A stretch of 64,000 nucleotides of DNA from Agarivorans sp050870875 (GCF_050870875.2 NZ_CP194041.2:2914001-2978000); one strand, 5' to 3'; shown: positions 25,663-35,940, counted from the stretch's first letter. Numbers and translations: made by a program. The notes: a model not told the origin generated them from the letters alone.

Positions 25663-27585
25663 ATGAGTATTTTTGACCACTATCAACAGCGTTACGAGCA
25701 AGCTCAGGAAGAAGAGCTCACGCTCAATGAATTCTTAACTCTATGTAAAAATAATCCCAGCACTTACGCCAGCGCAGCAGAGCGTTTACTGATTGCCATT
25801 GGCGAACCCCAAATGGTAGATACTTCCAAAGATCCACACCTCAGTCGGTTATTTTCGAATCGAGTAATTGCTCGTTATCCAGCCTTTAAAGAGTTTTACG
25901 GCATGGAAGATAGCATTGAGCAAATCGTCTCTTACCTGAAGCACGCCTCTCAGGGATTAGAAGAACGTAAGCAAATACTCTACTTACTCGGTCCTGTTGG
26001 CGGGGGTAAGTCATCGCTTGCCGAAAAACTTAAAGCTTTAATGCAGCTCGTTCCCATTTATCGGATTAAAGGTTCTCCAGTAAACGATCATCCTTTCTGT
26101 TTATTTGATGCGAATGAAGATGGTGACATTTTACAGCGAGAATACGGGATTAATAAACGCCATTTAAAAACGATTATGTCACCTTGGGCCGCAAAACGCC
26201 TTCAGGAATATAACGGTGATATTAGCCAATTCACAGTGGTAAAAAGTTTCCCATCCATCCTTCAACAGGTGGCTATCGCTAAAACCGAACCAGGAGATGA
26301 AAATAACCAAGATATCTCATCCTTAGTGGGCAAAGTCGATATTCGTCAACTAGAACACTATGCGCAAAATGATCCCGATGCCTATAGCTTCTCCGGCGCT
26401 TTATGTCGAGCCAATCAAGGTTTGATGGAATTTGTTGAAATGTTTAAAGCCCCTATCAAGGTATTACATCCGTTGTTGACAGCAACCCAAGAGGGGAACT
26501 TTAATGGTACCGAAGGCCTATCGGCAATTCCATTTGAAGGCATTATCCTCGCTCACTCAAACGAATCAGAATGGCAAAGTTTTAGAAACAACCGCAACAA
26601 TGAAGCATTTTTAGACCGTGTTTACATTGTGAAAGTGCCCTACTGTTTACGAGTCAGTGAAGAAATAAATATTTATCAAAAACTATTAGATAATAGTGAG
26701 TTAAATACCGCTAAATGTGCCCCTAGCACCTTAGAACTGTTAGCCCAGTTTTCAGTCTTATCGCGATTGAATGACCCCGAAAACTCTAGTATTTACTCTA
26801 AAATGCGGGTATACAACGGAGAAACTCTGAAAGACACCGATCCGAAAGCGAAGTCTTATCAAGAATACCGGGATTTTGCAGGGGTGAATGAGGGAATGGA
26901 AGGTCTATCGACGCGCTTTGCCTTTAAAATTTTGTCGCGCGTATTTAACTTTGACACCACCGAAGTTGCAGCAAATCCAGTCCATTTATTCTATGTCTTA
27001 GAACAACAAATTGAACGCGAGCAATTCAGTCAAGAGCTGGCCGATCGCTACCTCGAACATTTAAAAGGCTACTTAATTCCTAAATATGTAGACTTTATTG
27101 GCAAAGAAATTCAAACCGCTTATCTCGAATCTTATTCCGAATACGGGCAGAATATTTTTGACCGCTATGTCATTTATGCTGATTTTTGGATCCAAGATCA
27201 AGAATATCGAGACCCAGACACCGGACAGTTATTTGACCGAGCAGCCTTAAACGCCGAGCTTGAAAAAATTGAAAAACCCGCAGGGATTAGTAACCCTAAA
27301 GACTTCCGTAACGAAATCGTTAACTTTGTATTAAGGGCTCGAGCCAGCAATGATGGCAAAAATCCAAGCTGGACCAGTTATGAAAAACTGCGTACCGTCA
27401 TTGAGAAAAAAATGTTCTCTAATACCGAGGACTTACTACCCGTTATTTCTTTCAATGCTAAAACCTCCGTTGATGACCAACAAAAACATGACGACTTTGT
27501 TGACCGTATGATGGAGAAAGGGTACACCCGGAAGCAAGTACGCTTGTTATCTGAGTGGTATTTACGCGTTCGTAAATCTTCATAG
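25663..27585 (+). CDS. yeaG: PrkA-type serine protein kinase YeaG
   Basis: The 640-residue cytosolic protein is of the PrkA family: an AAA+ N-terminal domain with Walker A GPVGGGKSS (about 109-117) and a C-terminal kinase-like domain. Length is as in E. coli YeaG (644). YeaG takes part in the stationary-phase and nitrogen-starvation response. It opens the three-gene unit yeaG-yeaH-spoVR, with an 18-base gap to yeaH. Its ATG follows an AGGGGG Shine-Dalgarno-like run. Confidence 0.95.
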   Translation: MSIFDHYQQRYEQAQEEELTLNEFLTLCKNNPSTYASAAERLLIAIGEPQMVDTSKDPHLSRLFSNRVIARYPAFKEFYGMEDSIEQIVSYLKHASQGLEERKQILYLLGPVGGGKSSLAEKLKALMQLVPIYRIKGSPVNDHPFCLFDANEDGDILQREYGINKRHLKTIMSPWAAKRLQEYNGDISQFTVVKSFPSILQQVAIAKTEPGDENNQDISSLVGKVDIRQLEHYAQNDPDAYSFSGALCRANQGLMEFVEMFKAPIKVLHPLLTATQEGNFNGTEGLSAIPFEGIILAHSNESEWQSFRNNRNNEAFLDRVYIVKVPYCLRVSEEINIYQKLLDNSELNTAKCAPSTLELLAQFSVLSRLNDPENSSIYSKMRVYNGETLKDTDPKAKSYQEYRDFAGVNEGMEGLSTRFAFKILSRVFNFDTTEVAANPVHLFYVLEQQIEREQFSQELADRYLEHLKGYLIPKYVDFIGKEIQTAYLESYSEYGQNIFDRYVIYADFWIQDQEYRDPDTGQLFDRAALNAELEKIEKPAGISNPKDFRNEIVNFVLRARASNDGKNPSWTSYEKLRTVIEKKMFSNTEDLLPVISFNAKTSVDDQQKHDDFVDRMMEKGYTRKQVRLLSEWYLRVRKSS

Positions 27586-27603
27586 ATTTGATGGAGGGCG
27601 TCA

Positions 27604-28872
27604 ATGGCTCATTTTATCGATCGACGTTTGAATGGTAAAAATAAAAGCGCGGTGAACCGCCAGCGCTTTATTCGCCGCTATAAAAGTCAAATTAAGCGGG
27701 CGGTGAATGACGCCGTTAATCAACGTAGTATTCAAGACTTAGAGAACAGCGAAAGCATTAGTATTCCGCATAAAGATATTAGTGAACCATTTTTCCATCA
27801 AGGCGAAGGAGGCCATCGTCAGCGAACTTTACCAGGCAATGACCAGTTTGGAACCGGAGACAAAATAGACCGTCCAATGCAAGAGCAAGGCGGCGGTTCA
27901 GGTGATGGTGAAGCCAGTGATCAAGGCGAAGGCACTGAAGAATTTCAATTTACCATTTCCAAAGATGAATATTTAGATATTCTATTTGACGACTTGGAGC
28001 TCCCCAATCTGCAGGAGACCGATGTAGACAGCATTGTTGAATACCGAACTGCTCGCGCTGGCTATACCAATGACGGTGTGCCTGCCAATATCAATATTGT
28101 GCGATCCTTGCAAAACTCTTTGGCTCGAAGGATGGCTATGGGGGGGGATAAACGTAAGCAACTTAAACAGTTAGAACAGGAACTTGCAGAAAAAATTTTA
28201 GATCCACTCGTAAACCAAAGAGTAATAGAACAATTAAAACAAGATATCGCTAACTTAAAAAAACGTTTAGCAAAGATCCCTTTTATCGATACTTTTGATC
28301 TTAAATTCAACAATTTTGCGAAATACCCCGTACCGAGTACTCAAGCCGTTATGTTTTGTTTGATGGATGTTTCAGGTTCGATGGACCAAGCAACCAAAGA
28401 CATCGCCAAACGATTCTATTTACTCCTATATCTATTCTTAACTCGTAGCTATAAAAAGATAGAAGTGGTGTTTATTCGCCACCACACTCAAGCAAAAGAA
28501 GTTGATGAACATGAGTTTTTCTACTCTCAAGAAACCGGAGGCACGATTGTTTCTAGTGCGCTGACTTTAATGGATGACATCATCAAAGCGCGTTACCCCA
28601 AAGAGCAGTGGAATATCTATGCGGCTCAGGCATCAGATGGCGATAATTGGGCCGACGATTCACCCAAGTGTCGAGAATTGTTGGAAAAAACGCTACTTCC
28701 ACTCAGTCGCCACTATTCGTACATAGAAATCACCAATAGAGCCCATCAAAGCTTATGGCATCAGTATGAGCAACTCAGTGAAATCTTCCCAAACTTCTCT
28801 ATTCGTCATGTAAAAACGGCCGAAGAAATTCTGCCAACCTTTAGAGATCTCTTTAAAAAAGCCACAGCGTGA
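27604..28872 (+). CDS. yeaH: YeaH/YhbH family protein (DUF444, VWA-like)
   Basis: The 422-residue protein starts MAHFIDRRLNGKNKSAVNRQRFIRRYK, the family's hallmark. A glycine/glutamate-rich low-complexity stretch follows (about 88-120), then a von Willebrand factor A-like domain with the metal-site motif MDVSGSMDQ (about 254-262). Its partner is the YeaG kinase; the exact reaction is unknown. Second gene of the unit, 7 bases before spoVR. Confidence 0.94.
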   Translation: MAHFIDRRLNGKNKSAVNRQRFIRRYKSQIKRAVNDAVNQRSIQDLENSESISIPHKDISEPFFHQGEGGHRQRTLPGNDQFGTGDKIDRPMQEQGGGSGDGEASDQGEGTEEFQFTISKDEYLDILFDDLELPNLQETDVDSIVEYRTARAGYTNDGVPANINIVRSLQNSLARRMAMGGDKRKQLKQLEQELAEKILDPLVNQRVIEQLKQDIANLKKRLAKIPFIDTFDLKFNNFAKYPVPSTQAVMFCLMDVSGSMDQATKDIAKRFYLLLYLFLTRSYKKIEVVFIRHHTQAKEVDEHEFFYSQETGGTIVSSALTLMDDIIKARYPKEQWNIYAAQASDGDNWADDSPKCRELLEKTLLPLSRHYSYIEITNRAHQSLWHQYEQLSEIFPNFSIRHVKTAEEILPTFRDLFKKATA

Positions 28873-28879
28873 GGCCCAC

Positions 28880-30379
28880 ATGAGCAAAACTAAGATGTTG
28901 CCCGATGGACCAGATTGGACCTTCGAGATGCTAGAAAGCTATCATCAAGAAATAGCCAAGGTAGCTGAACATTACCAACTAGAGACCTATCCAAATCAGA
29001 TTGAAGTCATCACTGCCGAACAAATGATGGATGCCTACTCCAGTGTCGGTATGCCAATCGGCTACCACCATTGGTCTTACGGCAAAAAATTCATTCAAAC
29101 CGAACAAACCTATAAACGGGGACAAATGGGTTTAGCTTATGAGATTGTGATTAATTCCGATCCTTGTATTGCTTATTTAATGGAAGAAAACACCATGCCT
29201 ATGCAGGCTTTAGTGATCGCTCACGCCTGTTTCGGTCATAATAGTTTTTTCAAAAATAACTATCTCTTTAAAACTTGGACCGATGCTAGCTCGATTATTG
29301 ATTACTTAGTTTTCGCAAGAAACTACATTAGCAAATGCGAGGCTCGTCATGGCGTAAATGCGGTTGAAGATCTATTAGATTCCTGTCATGCATTAATGAA
29401 CTATGGAGTTGACCGCTATAAACGCCCGAGCCCGATATCTATGGAAGAAGAAAAACTACGGCAGGATTCCAGAGCCGAGTATTTACAAAGTCAAATCAAT
29501 GAGCTGTGGAAAACCATTCCAACGAAACAAAATAGTGATCCCCAAGCTAAAGGTCGTTTCCCGGTATCACCTGAAGAAAATATTTTGTACTTTGTGGAAA
29601 AACACGCACCTCTATTGGAAACGTGGCAACGAGAAATAGTTAGGATCGTGCGTAAAATTAGTCAATATTTTTATCCTCAGAAACAAACCCAAGTGATGAA
29701 TGAGGGTTGGGCTACCTTCTGGCACTATACCATCACCAATCACTTGTTTGATCAAGGCTTAGTCAGTGAACGATTTATCTTAGAAATATTACATAGTCAC
29801 ACCAGCGTAATATTGCAACCCAACTATAACAGCCCATACTTTAATGGCATAAACCCCTACGCATTAGGCTTTGCCATGATGACTGATATTCGTCGGATCT
29901 GCGAGTCTCCAACGGAAGAAGATAAACGCTGGTTTCCAGATATTGCCGGGAAAGATTGGTTAACAACCTTACACTTTGCAATGCGCAACTTTAAAGATGA
30001 AAGTTTTATCAGTCAGTTTCTATCGCCTAAAGTCATTCGCGATTTAAAACTATTTACGCTTGATGACAATGAACATAAACCTTATTTAAAGGTAAAAGCA
30101 ATACATGATGATCAAGGCTACCAGCAAATTCGAGAAGCGCTCAGCTCACAATATAACCTAAGTAACATCGAACCAAATATTCAAGTATATAATGTTAACT
30201 TACGGGGTGACCGTTCACTAACCCTTCGCTACGTTCCTCATCAGGGCATTCCTTTAGCCAAAAGTAAACATGAGGTACTCAAGCATCTACATCGATTATG
30301 GGGCTTCGATGTAATACTTGAACAAGTTGATGAACAAGGAAAAGTAAAGCAAATTGCACGCTGCCCTAATCCAGAATAG
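28880..30379 (+). CDS. SpoVR family protein (YcgB)
   Basis: The 499-residue protein is of the SpoVR family, found in non-sporulating bacteria in the same gene trio with PrkA and DUF444. Seen: MPIGYHHWSYGKKFIQ, the HACFGHNSFFKNNYLF segment and MNEGWATFWHYTI. These His/Glu-rich motifs are the family's most conserved part. Length is near E. coli YcgB (510). Molecular function not established. Third and last gene of the unit. Confidence 0.94.
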   Translation: MSKTKMLPDGPDWTFEMLESYHQEIAKVAEHYQLETYPNQIEVITAEQMMDAYSSVGMPIGYHHWSYGKKFIQTEQTYKRGQMGLAYEIVINSDPCIAYLMEENTMPMQALVIAHACFGHNSFFKNNYLFKTWTDASSIIDYLVFARNYISKCEARHGVNAVEDLLDSCHALMNYGVDRYKRPSPISMEEEKLRQDSRAEYLQSQINELWKTIPTKQNSDPQAKGRFPVSPEENILYFVEKHAPLLETWQREIVRIVRKISQYFYPQKQTQVMNEGWATFWHYTITNHLFDQGLVSERFILEILHSHTSVILQPNYNSPYFNGINPYALGFAMMTDIRRICESPTEEDKRWFPDIAGKDWLTTLHFAMRNFKDESFISQFLSPKVIRDLKLFTLDDNEHKPYLKVKAIHDDQGYQQIREALSSQYNLSNIEPNIQVYNVNLRGDRSLTLRYVPHQGIPLAKSKHEVLKHLHRLWGFDVILEQVDEQGKVKQIARCPNPE

Positions 30380-30701
30380 CTACAAAAGGAATGGGCGACA
30401 TATATTCTAAGGGGAATTAGCTTCAGCAAAAATAAATTTATTCCCGACCTCACCAGCAATTAAGCTTTTAAGGTCTGTTTTTATTCAAGATAAAAATTTT
30501 AATCTCTACAAGCGGTATCAAGCAAAGCAAACAAATACCGCTTTAACAGAGTATACGGCCCAACTGGCAATGTATAAACGTATAAGCCCCCTACTCCCTA
30601 GAGTGCGTGACTGCGGTCAGTAGAAACCGAGAAACCGTTTGATGGCTAGAATTAAAAGATTAACAGGCTGAATAAAACTGGTATTTCAAGCAACAAGCCC
30701 C
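30380..30701. other. intergenic region between convergent spoVR and nhaD
   Basis: No coding frame seen. It contains an inverted repeat, AAGCGGTAT (30510-30518) and ATACCGCTT (30535-30543), a 9-bp stem with a 16-base loop but no T-run. It may help end spoVR transcription or be an RNA-protecting hairpin. Confidence 0.45.
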
Positions 30702-32126
30702 TCAAAATAACGAAGCATTAAGTAACAAATGGCAATAAATCGAGGCCACGTAACCCAGCGCAATCACCGGACTCCAGCGCAGGTGGCTAATAAAACTATA
30801 GTGACCACGGGCTTGCCCCATCAGCGCCACACCCGCAGCAGAACCGATAGATAATAAGCTTCCCCCAACCCCAGCAGTTAAGGTCACCAATAACCACTGT
30901 CCCAACACCATGTTGGGCTCCATAGTGAGGACCGCAAACATTACTGGAATGTTATCCACAATTGCACTCAACACGCCAATCGCAATATTTGCGTGGGTTG
31001 GCTCCCATCGCTGATACATCAGAGAAGATGCCATCTCCAAATAACCAATAAATCCAAGCCCTCCGACGCAAATAACCACCCCATAAAAAAACAACAAGGT
31101 ATCCCACTCGGCTCTAGCAACCCGGTTGAATATATCAAAAGGCACCACACTACCAAGAGCTTTTAAGCGTGCATCATCTCGTTGAGCAATCGCATTCACC
31201 GCTTTTTTATGTAAGCTAGAAGCTAAGGTTTTACGTAAAAAGAAGCCAAAGAACTGCAGATAACCGAGCCCCATCATCATGCCTAACACAGGCGGCATAT
31301 GGAATAGACTATGACCTAATACAGCGGTAGCAATCGTCACCAAAAACAGCAGTACAATTCTTTTTGCGCCACGTTTTAGCTCTACCGTTTCATTTTCAGC
31401 TTCCACAGAGTCTGCTGAAACAAACACCGACATGATGATGGCAGGAATCAAAAAATTCACCATCGAAGGTAACAATAAGTCAAAAAACTGAGAAAAATGA
31501 ACCAATCCTTTTTGCCACACCATCAGCGTTGTAATATCACCAAAGGGACTAAAAGCGCCTCCAGAATTGGCACCAATCACAATATTGATGCAGGCTAAAT
31601 TAATGAATTTGCTATTGCCATTAGCCACCTTCATTACTACTGCGCACATTAACAAAGCCGTCGTCAGATTATCGGCGACCGGAGAGATCACGAAGGCCAA
31701 ACTTCCCGTTAGCCAAAATAATTGACGATAACTGAGCTGCTTACGAACCAGCCAGGCTCGCAGTACATCAAACAGCCGCCGCTCTTCCATCGCATTGATA
31801 TAGGTCATCGCCACCAACAAAAACAGCATCAACTCAGAAAACTCAAGTAAATTGTGCCTGAAAGCCTCAGTGACGAGGTGCTCTTGGCCAGAGCCTCGAT
31901 AATAGATAGCAATTAAAAACCAAATTAAGCCTGCAGCAACCAATACTGGCTTAGATTTTCGTAAATGAATCACCTCTTCGCTCATCACCAATAAATAGGC
32001 AACAATAAAAATAACCAAGGCGCCATAACCTAACCATGAATCGACCAAATTACTATTTTCAGCGGCATTTACAGTTAAAGAAAAAACACATAATAGCAAG
32101 AATAAAGGGGCCCGCATCCAATCCAA
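30702..32126 (-). CDS. nhaD: NhaD-type Na+/H+ antiporter
   Basis: The inner-membrane antiporter (474 residues, about 12 membrane helices) has a cleavable-looking N-terminal signal (LFLLLCVFSLTVNAAE). Seen: AFVISPVADNLTTALLMCAVV, INIVIGANSGGAFSPFGDITTLMVW and SAIVDNIPVMFAVLTM, motifs of the ion-transporter (IT) superfamily NhaD branch; the Asp and Asn residues there are the likely ion site. Its role is sodium export and pH control, common in marine bacteria. It follows the GGDEF-protein gene on the same strand with 31 bases between, so the two may be cotranscribed. Confidence 0.92.
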   Translation of the reverse strand: MDWMRAPLFLLLCVFSLTVNAAENSNLVDSWLGYGALVIFIVAYLLVMSEEVIHLRKSKPVLVAAGLIWFLIAIYYRGSGQEHLVTEAFRHNLLEFSELMLFLLVAMTYINAMEERRLFDVLRAWLVRKQLSYRQLFWLTGSLAFVISPVADNLTTALLMCAVVMKVANGNSKFINLACINIVIGANSGGAFSPFGDITTLMVWQKGLVHFSQFFDLLLPSMVNFLIPAIIMSVFVSADSVEAENETVELKRGAKRIVLLFLVTIATAVLGHSLFHMPPVLGMMMGLGYLQFFGFFLRKTLASSLHKKAVNAIAQRDDARLKALGSVVPFDIFNRVARAEWDTLLFFYGVVICVGGLGFIGYLEMASSLMYQRWEPTHANIAIGVLSAIVDNIPVMFAVLTMEPNMVLGQWLLVTLTAGVGGSLLSIGSAAGVALMGQARGHYSFISHLRWSPVIALGYVASIYCHLLLNASLF

Positions 32127-32157
32127 CTCCTAAGTGAAACCGAATATATTCAAAAAC

Positions 32158-33327
32158 TTAACGGCCGTAGCTCAAAGCTACCGGACTACGATGGTTATTC
32201 ATGGCATGTTCAGCTTTCATCAGTAATTGTTCAACAGTCATCACGGAACTATCGATACAAGCCACCCCAAATCTCGTTTCCAGTTGTAAGTCCTCAGCAA
32301 AACGACTCCAAAATTCTGTACTCAATGCAGTCTGCATACGTTCTGCGGTATCGAGCGCTTGATAAAGGCTTGTCTCAGGTAAACCAATAACAAACTTGTC
32401 TTGTTGATAACGAGCGATTAGGTCTACTTTTCTAATCTTAGGATGCAATAGATTTACCATGTTAATCAGAAGCTTATCGGCTTCTTCTTGCCCCCGCGTA
32501 TCTTGGTAGTTAAAAAAATGATTAATTTTTATTAAGATGACAGAATAAGCATTTTGATAACGAGAGCTTCGTTCGATTTCTGTCTCGGAGAATCGTTTAA
32601 AACAGGTCTCATTTGCTAAGCCAGTTACGGGATCAACGTCTACTACTGGCGATAATGATTCATCATCCGCAGCGCTAGCGAAATACTGTTCGCTAAACAG
32701 TTGTAATCCCTGTTCAGCAATATATTGATTACGCCATAATTTATGCAATAAAAAGATCCCGACAACCAACAGCACATAAACTAAACCCATGGTTGAAAGT
32801 ATCGAATATGCCCATTGGCCCAAGTGCAGGGAAGAGGCCTGAAAATCGATATATACCACAAATCCGCCAGCAATACTTATCATGCTATGTGCCAATACTA
32901 TTGGTATATAAATAGTTGTGAGTAACACCGGTAAACTAAAAATCAACCAGAAAGGTAAAACAAGGACAGAATGGTTAAAGAGTAATAAGCAGAGCAACAG
33001 GCAGTGCTGGCAGAACATCGCAAGGACAAAAGCCGATACCTCTTTTACGCTAAGGATCTGCTGACCAAACCAGCCTAATATAACTTGAATAAACAACCAG
33101 CAAGCAAGGGCTCCAGTCGCCTGCCAATCTGCGACCACCCACCAAGCTTGTAATAAACCGGTTTGTGTAAAAAAAAACAACACACTCAATGCATATATCA
33201 CTTGAATACCAGCCAGCCGACGACACTGTTGTAACCACTTCATCTCGCGAAATTGACTTTCCTGACTCGGCTGAGCAAAGCCAAAATAGACTTTTTGCCA
33301 AGTAACTAAGCTTGAAGACTGTGGCAT
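32158..33327 (-). CDS. membrane protein with degenerate GGDEF domain
   Basis: The 389-residue protein has an N-terminal block of about six hydrophobic helices (about 30-195) and a C-terminal GGDEF domain (about 225-385, DPVTGLANETCFKRF...). The catalytic motif reads RYQQDKF instead of RYGGDEF, so cyclase activity is very unlikely; it may bind nucleotide or act as a sensor. The membrane part resembles MASE-type sensors, but I cannot name it. It precedes nhaD by 31 bases, suggesting a shared transcript, and is divergent from csdA. Confidence 0.85.
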   Translation of the reverse strand: MPQSSSLVTWQKVYFGFAQPSQESQFREMKWLQQCRRLAGIQVIYALSVLFFFTQTGLLQAWWVVADWQATGALACWLFIQVILGWFGQQILSVKEVSAFVLAMFCQHCLLLCLLLFNHSVLVLPFWLIFSLPVLLTTIYIPIVLAHSMISIAGGFVVYIDFQASSLHLGQWAYSILSTMGLVYVLLVVGIFLLHKLWRNQYIAEQGLQLFSEQYFASAADDESLSPVVDVDPVTGLANETCFKRFSETEIERSSRYQNAYSVILIKINHFFNYQDTRGQEEADKLLINMVNLLHPKIRKVDLIARYQQDKFVIGLPETSLYQALDTAERMQTALSTEFWSRFAEDLQLETRFGVACIDSSVMTVEQLLMKAEHAMNNHRSPVALSYGR

Positions 33328-33434
33328 CTTATCTGTAACTCCATTACTAAAATCAAAGATAACATCGATATAGGCTAGTGTAGAATCTCCGCTACCGATA
33401 CAATAACCGCTTTATTTGCTATGGTAAGACAACT

Positions 33435-34649
33435 GTGACTTCAGCTAAACAGCATATCTATCGGCGGTATTTTCCGTCTTTAAACCGCGAAAACCAACAG
33501 CTTACCTATTTGGATAGTGCGGCATCGACACAAGTTCCTGAAGCCGTGCTCAACGCGATTCAAAACTACTACCAACACGGTCATGGAAACGTTCATAGAG
33601 CGAGTCATCAATTCGCGCGACAAGCCACCAATGCCTTCGAATCAGCCAGAAAGACCATTGCTGAATTTATTGGTAGCAAAGCTGACAACATCATTTGGAC
33701 CAGCGGCACCACCCAAGGCTGTAATATGCTAGCGAATGGCTTAGCCTATAGCTTAACCGAGGGTGATGAAATTTGGGTGAGTGAATTAGAACATCACTCC
33801 AACCTCGTCCCTTGGCAACAATTAGCAGCCAGAACCCGTGCCACTCTTAAGTGTATACCTATATTAAATAATGGTGATATTGATATAGCTAATTTTAAAG
33901 AACACTTTAGTGAAAAATGTAAAATTTTAGCGATCTCTCACGTCTCCAATAGCATTGGGGCGCTGTTGCCTATTCCAGAACTAGTCCGACACGCGCAACA
34001 ATACGGCGCAAAAGTGATTGTTGATGGCGCTCAGGCGATCGCTCATCTAGATGTTAACGTTGAGCGTTTAGGCTGCGATTACTATCTTTTTTCTGGTCAT
34101 AAAGTCTATGGTCCAACAGGTATTGGAGTACTTTATGGAAAAACGGAAGCCTTGGAAGCCTTACAACCAAGTATATTTGGCGGAGAAATGATCAGCCAAG
34201 TGAGCTGCGAAACAAGCACTTGGAATCGTCTGCCCTACCGATTAGAAGCGGGAACACCGAACATTGTGGGGGCCATCGGTTTAGCCGCAGCCCTAAAATT
34301 TTTAAAGCAGTTTCCGCTCAAAGAACGTTTAAATCACGAACGCAGCCTATTAAATTACGCACTAACAAAGTTAAAAGAACACCCCAAGGTCGAGCTGATT
34401 GGGACGCCAATGATGCGTGTTGGTTTAATTTCCTTTGTTCTCAAAGGGATCCATCCTCAAGATGCTGCGACGCTGTTCGACCAGTATAATATAGCGCTAC
34501 GATGTGGCCATCATTGTGCGATGCCTTTAAGTAAAAAACTCGCCAAACAAGGTAGTATTCGTCTGTCTCTAGGGCTCTATAATACTCAGCAAGAGATCGA
34601 TAAACTCATCGAGGCAATAGACAATATCATGGAGCTATTTGATGAGTAA
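33435..34649 (+). CDS. csdA: cysteine desulfurase (CsdA/SufS group)
   Basis: The 404-residue PLP enzyme takes sulfur from cysteine, leaving alanine and an enzyme persulfide, for iron-sulfur clusters or other sulfur users. Seen: LDSAASTQVPEAVL, GHGNVHRASHQFARQAT, the PLP-binding Lys in YLFSGHKVYGPTG and the active Cys loop in LRCGHHCAMPL. This is the group II type. The start is GTG with a weak Shine-Dalgarno. The next gene (SufE-like) overlaps its 3' end by 11 bases. With no suf genes around, CsdA-CsdE is the better name. Confidence 0.9.
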   Translation: MTSAKQHIYRRYFPSLNRENQQLTYLDSAASTQVPEAVLNAIQNYYQHGHGNVHRASHQFARQATNAFESARKTIAEFIGSKADNIIWTSGTTQGCNMLANGLAYSLTEGDEIWVSELEHHSNLVPWQQLAARTRATLKCIPILNNGDIDIANFKEHFSEKCKILAISHVSNSIGALLPIPELVRHAQQYGAKVIVDGAQAIAHLDVNVERLGCDYYLFSGHKVYGPTGIGVLYGKTEALEALQPSIFGGEMISQVSCETSTWNRLPYRLEAGTPNIVGAIGLAAALKFLKQFPLKERLNHERSLLNYALTKLKEHPKVELIGTPMMRVGLISFVLKGIHPQDAATLFDQYNIALRCGHHCAMPLSKKLAKQGSIRLSLGLYNTQQEIDKLIEAIDNIMELFDE

Positions 34650-35049
34650 TACACCGCAAATCGGTTTAACTTTAGAGCATATAGAGCAAATTTTTCAGCC
34701 ATGCCAATCTTGGGAAGAACGTTACCGACAATTGCTATTATTAAGCAAACAGCTTCAACCGATAGATCCGCAATACCAGACCGAACAACACAAAGTTATT
34801 GGCTGCGAAAGCGACGTATGGCTGCATTACCATCAAGGTCAACTACAAATAGATAGTAACGCTCGGATCATCAAAGGCTTACTGGTGATCTTGCTGGCTT
34901 GCATTGCTGAATACCCTCAACAAACAGAACCAGCCAAAATCTTATTCCGTAAGACCTTAACCCAATTGGGTTTAGCTCAGCACCTCAGCGAATCGAGAAA
35001 CAATGGCATTACTGCCATATGGCAGCAAATAAACACCAACGGTTGCTAA
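34639..35049 (+). CDS. csdE: SufE/CsdE-type sulfur acceptor
   Basis: The 136-residue protein is of the SufE family, which takes persulfide from the desulfurase and stimulates it. Seen: QPCQSWEERYRQLLLLSKQL and KVIGCESDVWLHY, where the Cys is the acceptor. Its start overlaps the desulfurase stop, so they are coupled. Convergent with the zinc-ribbon gene at 35054, 4 bases away. Confidence 0.9.
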   Translation: MMSNTPQIGLTLEHIEQIFQPCQSWEERYRQLLLLSKQLQPIDPQYQTEQHKVIGCESDVWLHYHQGQLQIDSNARIIKGLLVILLACIAEYPQQTEPAKILFRKTLTQLGLAQHLSESRNNGITAIWQQINTNGC

Positions 35050-35053
35050 TCAA

Positions 35054-35314
35054 TTATTCTTCACTAGGAATGGTGTATTGGCGACGTTTTTTGGTTTTAA
35101 TGATCACTTGTGGCTTAGAAGCACCTTCCTCAACCACCGCTCTATATTGACTTCTTGGAATAGACTCGGCTGTAATTTTTGGCTTAACTAAAACGTTTGG
35201 CTTAGCTGGCTCAGGAGGACGACCAGCAACAACATATTTAAATCCGCAATCACGGCATGCCATTAAAGCAGGTTTATGTCCACCACAAGATGGACATACT
35301 TGATTAGCACTCAC
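35054..35314 (-). CDS. small zinc-ribbon protein of unknown function
   Basis: The 86-residue protein has CPSCGG (about 7-12) and CRDCG (about 20-24), four cysteines able to bind one zinc, then a basic, proline-rich tail ending TKKRRQYTIPSEE. No family beyond a zinc ribbon is recognised. Possible roles are nucleic-acid or protein binding. It is separated from csdE by 4 bases on the opposite strand. Confidence 0.65.
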   Translation of the reverse strand: MSANQVCPSCGGHKPALMACRDCGFKYVVAGRPPEPAKPNVLVKPKITAESIPRSQYRAVVEEGASKPQVIIKTKKRRQYTIPSEE

Positions 35315-35499
35315 GACTTAATCCTATAAAAATAATAGATAAAAGTAACAAACACCAATTGTATTGGATTGGCTGCATTTAATCACAACAAATTAATCAT
35401 TTAATGATCTAGAAACTAGTTTTTGACATCAAAGAACCGAATGAATGCACTGCATCTTGTTGCACACCAAAGAAGTATATTCTCTCAATTAGGTGATAT

Positions 35500-35940
35500 T
35501 TAACGCACGGTTTGACTGTAGAATTCGCTGATATATTTGCCACCTTTAATATTAGCGATGATACGTAGTTTATAGCTATTTCCCTGATTAGGGATCAAAC
35601 TCCGCAATTCAGTGCTGCGCTGCCAATAATAAGGGCTATCTTTCATTTCCATGGGATAAGCGGTAACCTGCTCCGAACTATCAACCAAGAATAAAGTGGC
35701 TTGGTCTAAAGGAAAGGTTGAGTTCACTTCGGTGACTCCCGCTTGATCAGAGATATTTAAACGAAAATCACCCGATTGCAAAATACATTGTTGATTAATA
35801 ATATCGCAATGACCATAAGTACTGAGCTGAATCACTCTATCCTTACCCGCGTCATGCTCTAAATAAATATCAGAAGCAATGTAGCCGCCGATAGCCAAAA
35901 ATGGCATCACCAGTATCGCCAACTTAGTATGTTTGTTCAT
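35500..35940 (-). CDS. membrane-anchored periplasmic protein of unknown function
   Basis: The 146-residue protein has one N-terminal hydrophobic helix (about 7-24) acting as signal or anchor and a beta-rich exported domain of about 115 residues with two cysteines close together (GHCDIINQQC), which may form a disulfide. No family is recognised. It has its own 3' region and lies downstream of the symporter terminator. Confidence 0.65.
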   Translation of the reverse strand: MNKHTKLAILVMPFLAIGGYIASDIYLEHDAGKDRVIQLSTYGHCDIINQQCILQSGDFRLNISDQAGVTEVNSTFPLDQATLFLVDSSEQVTAYPMEMKDSPYYWQRSTELRSLIPNQGNSYKLRIIANIKGGKYISEFYSQTVR

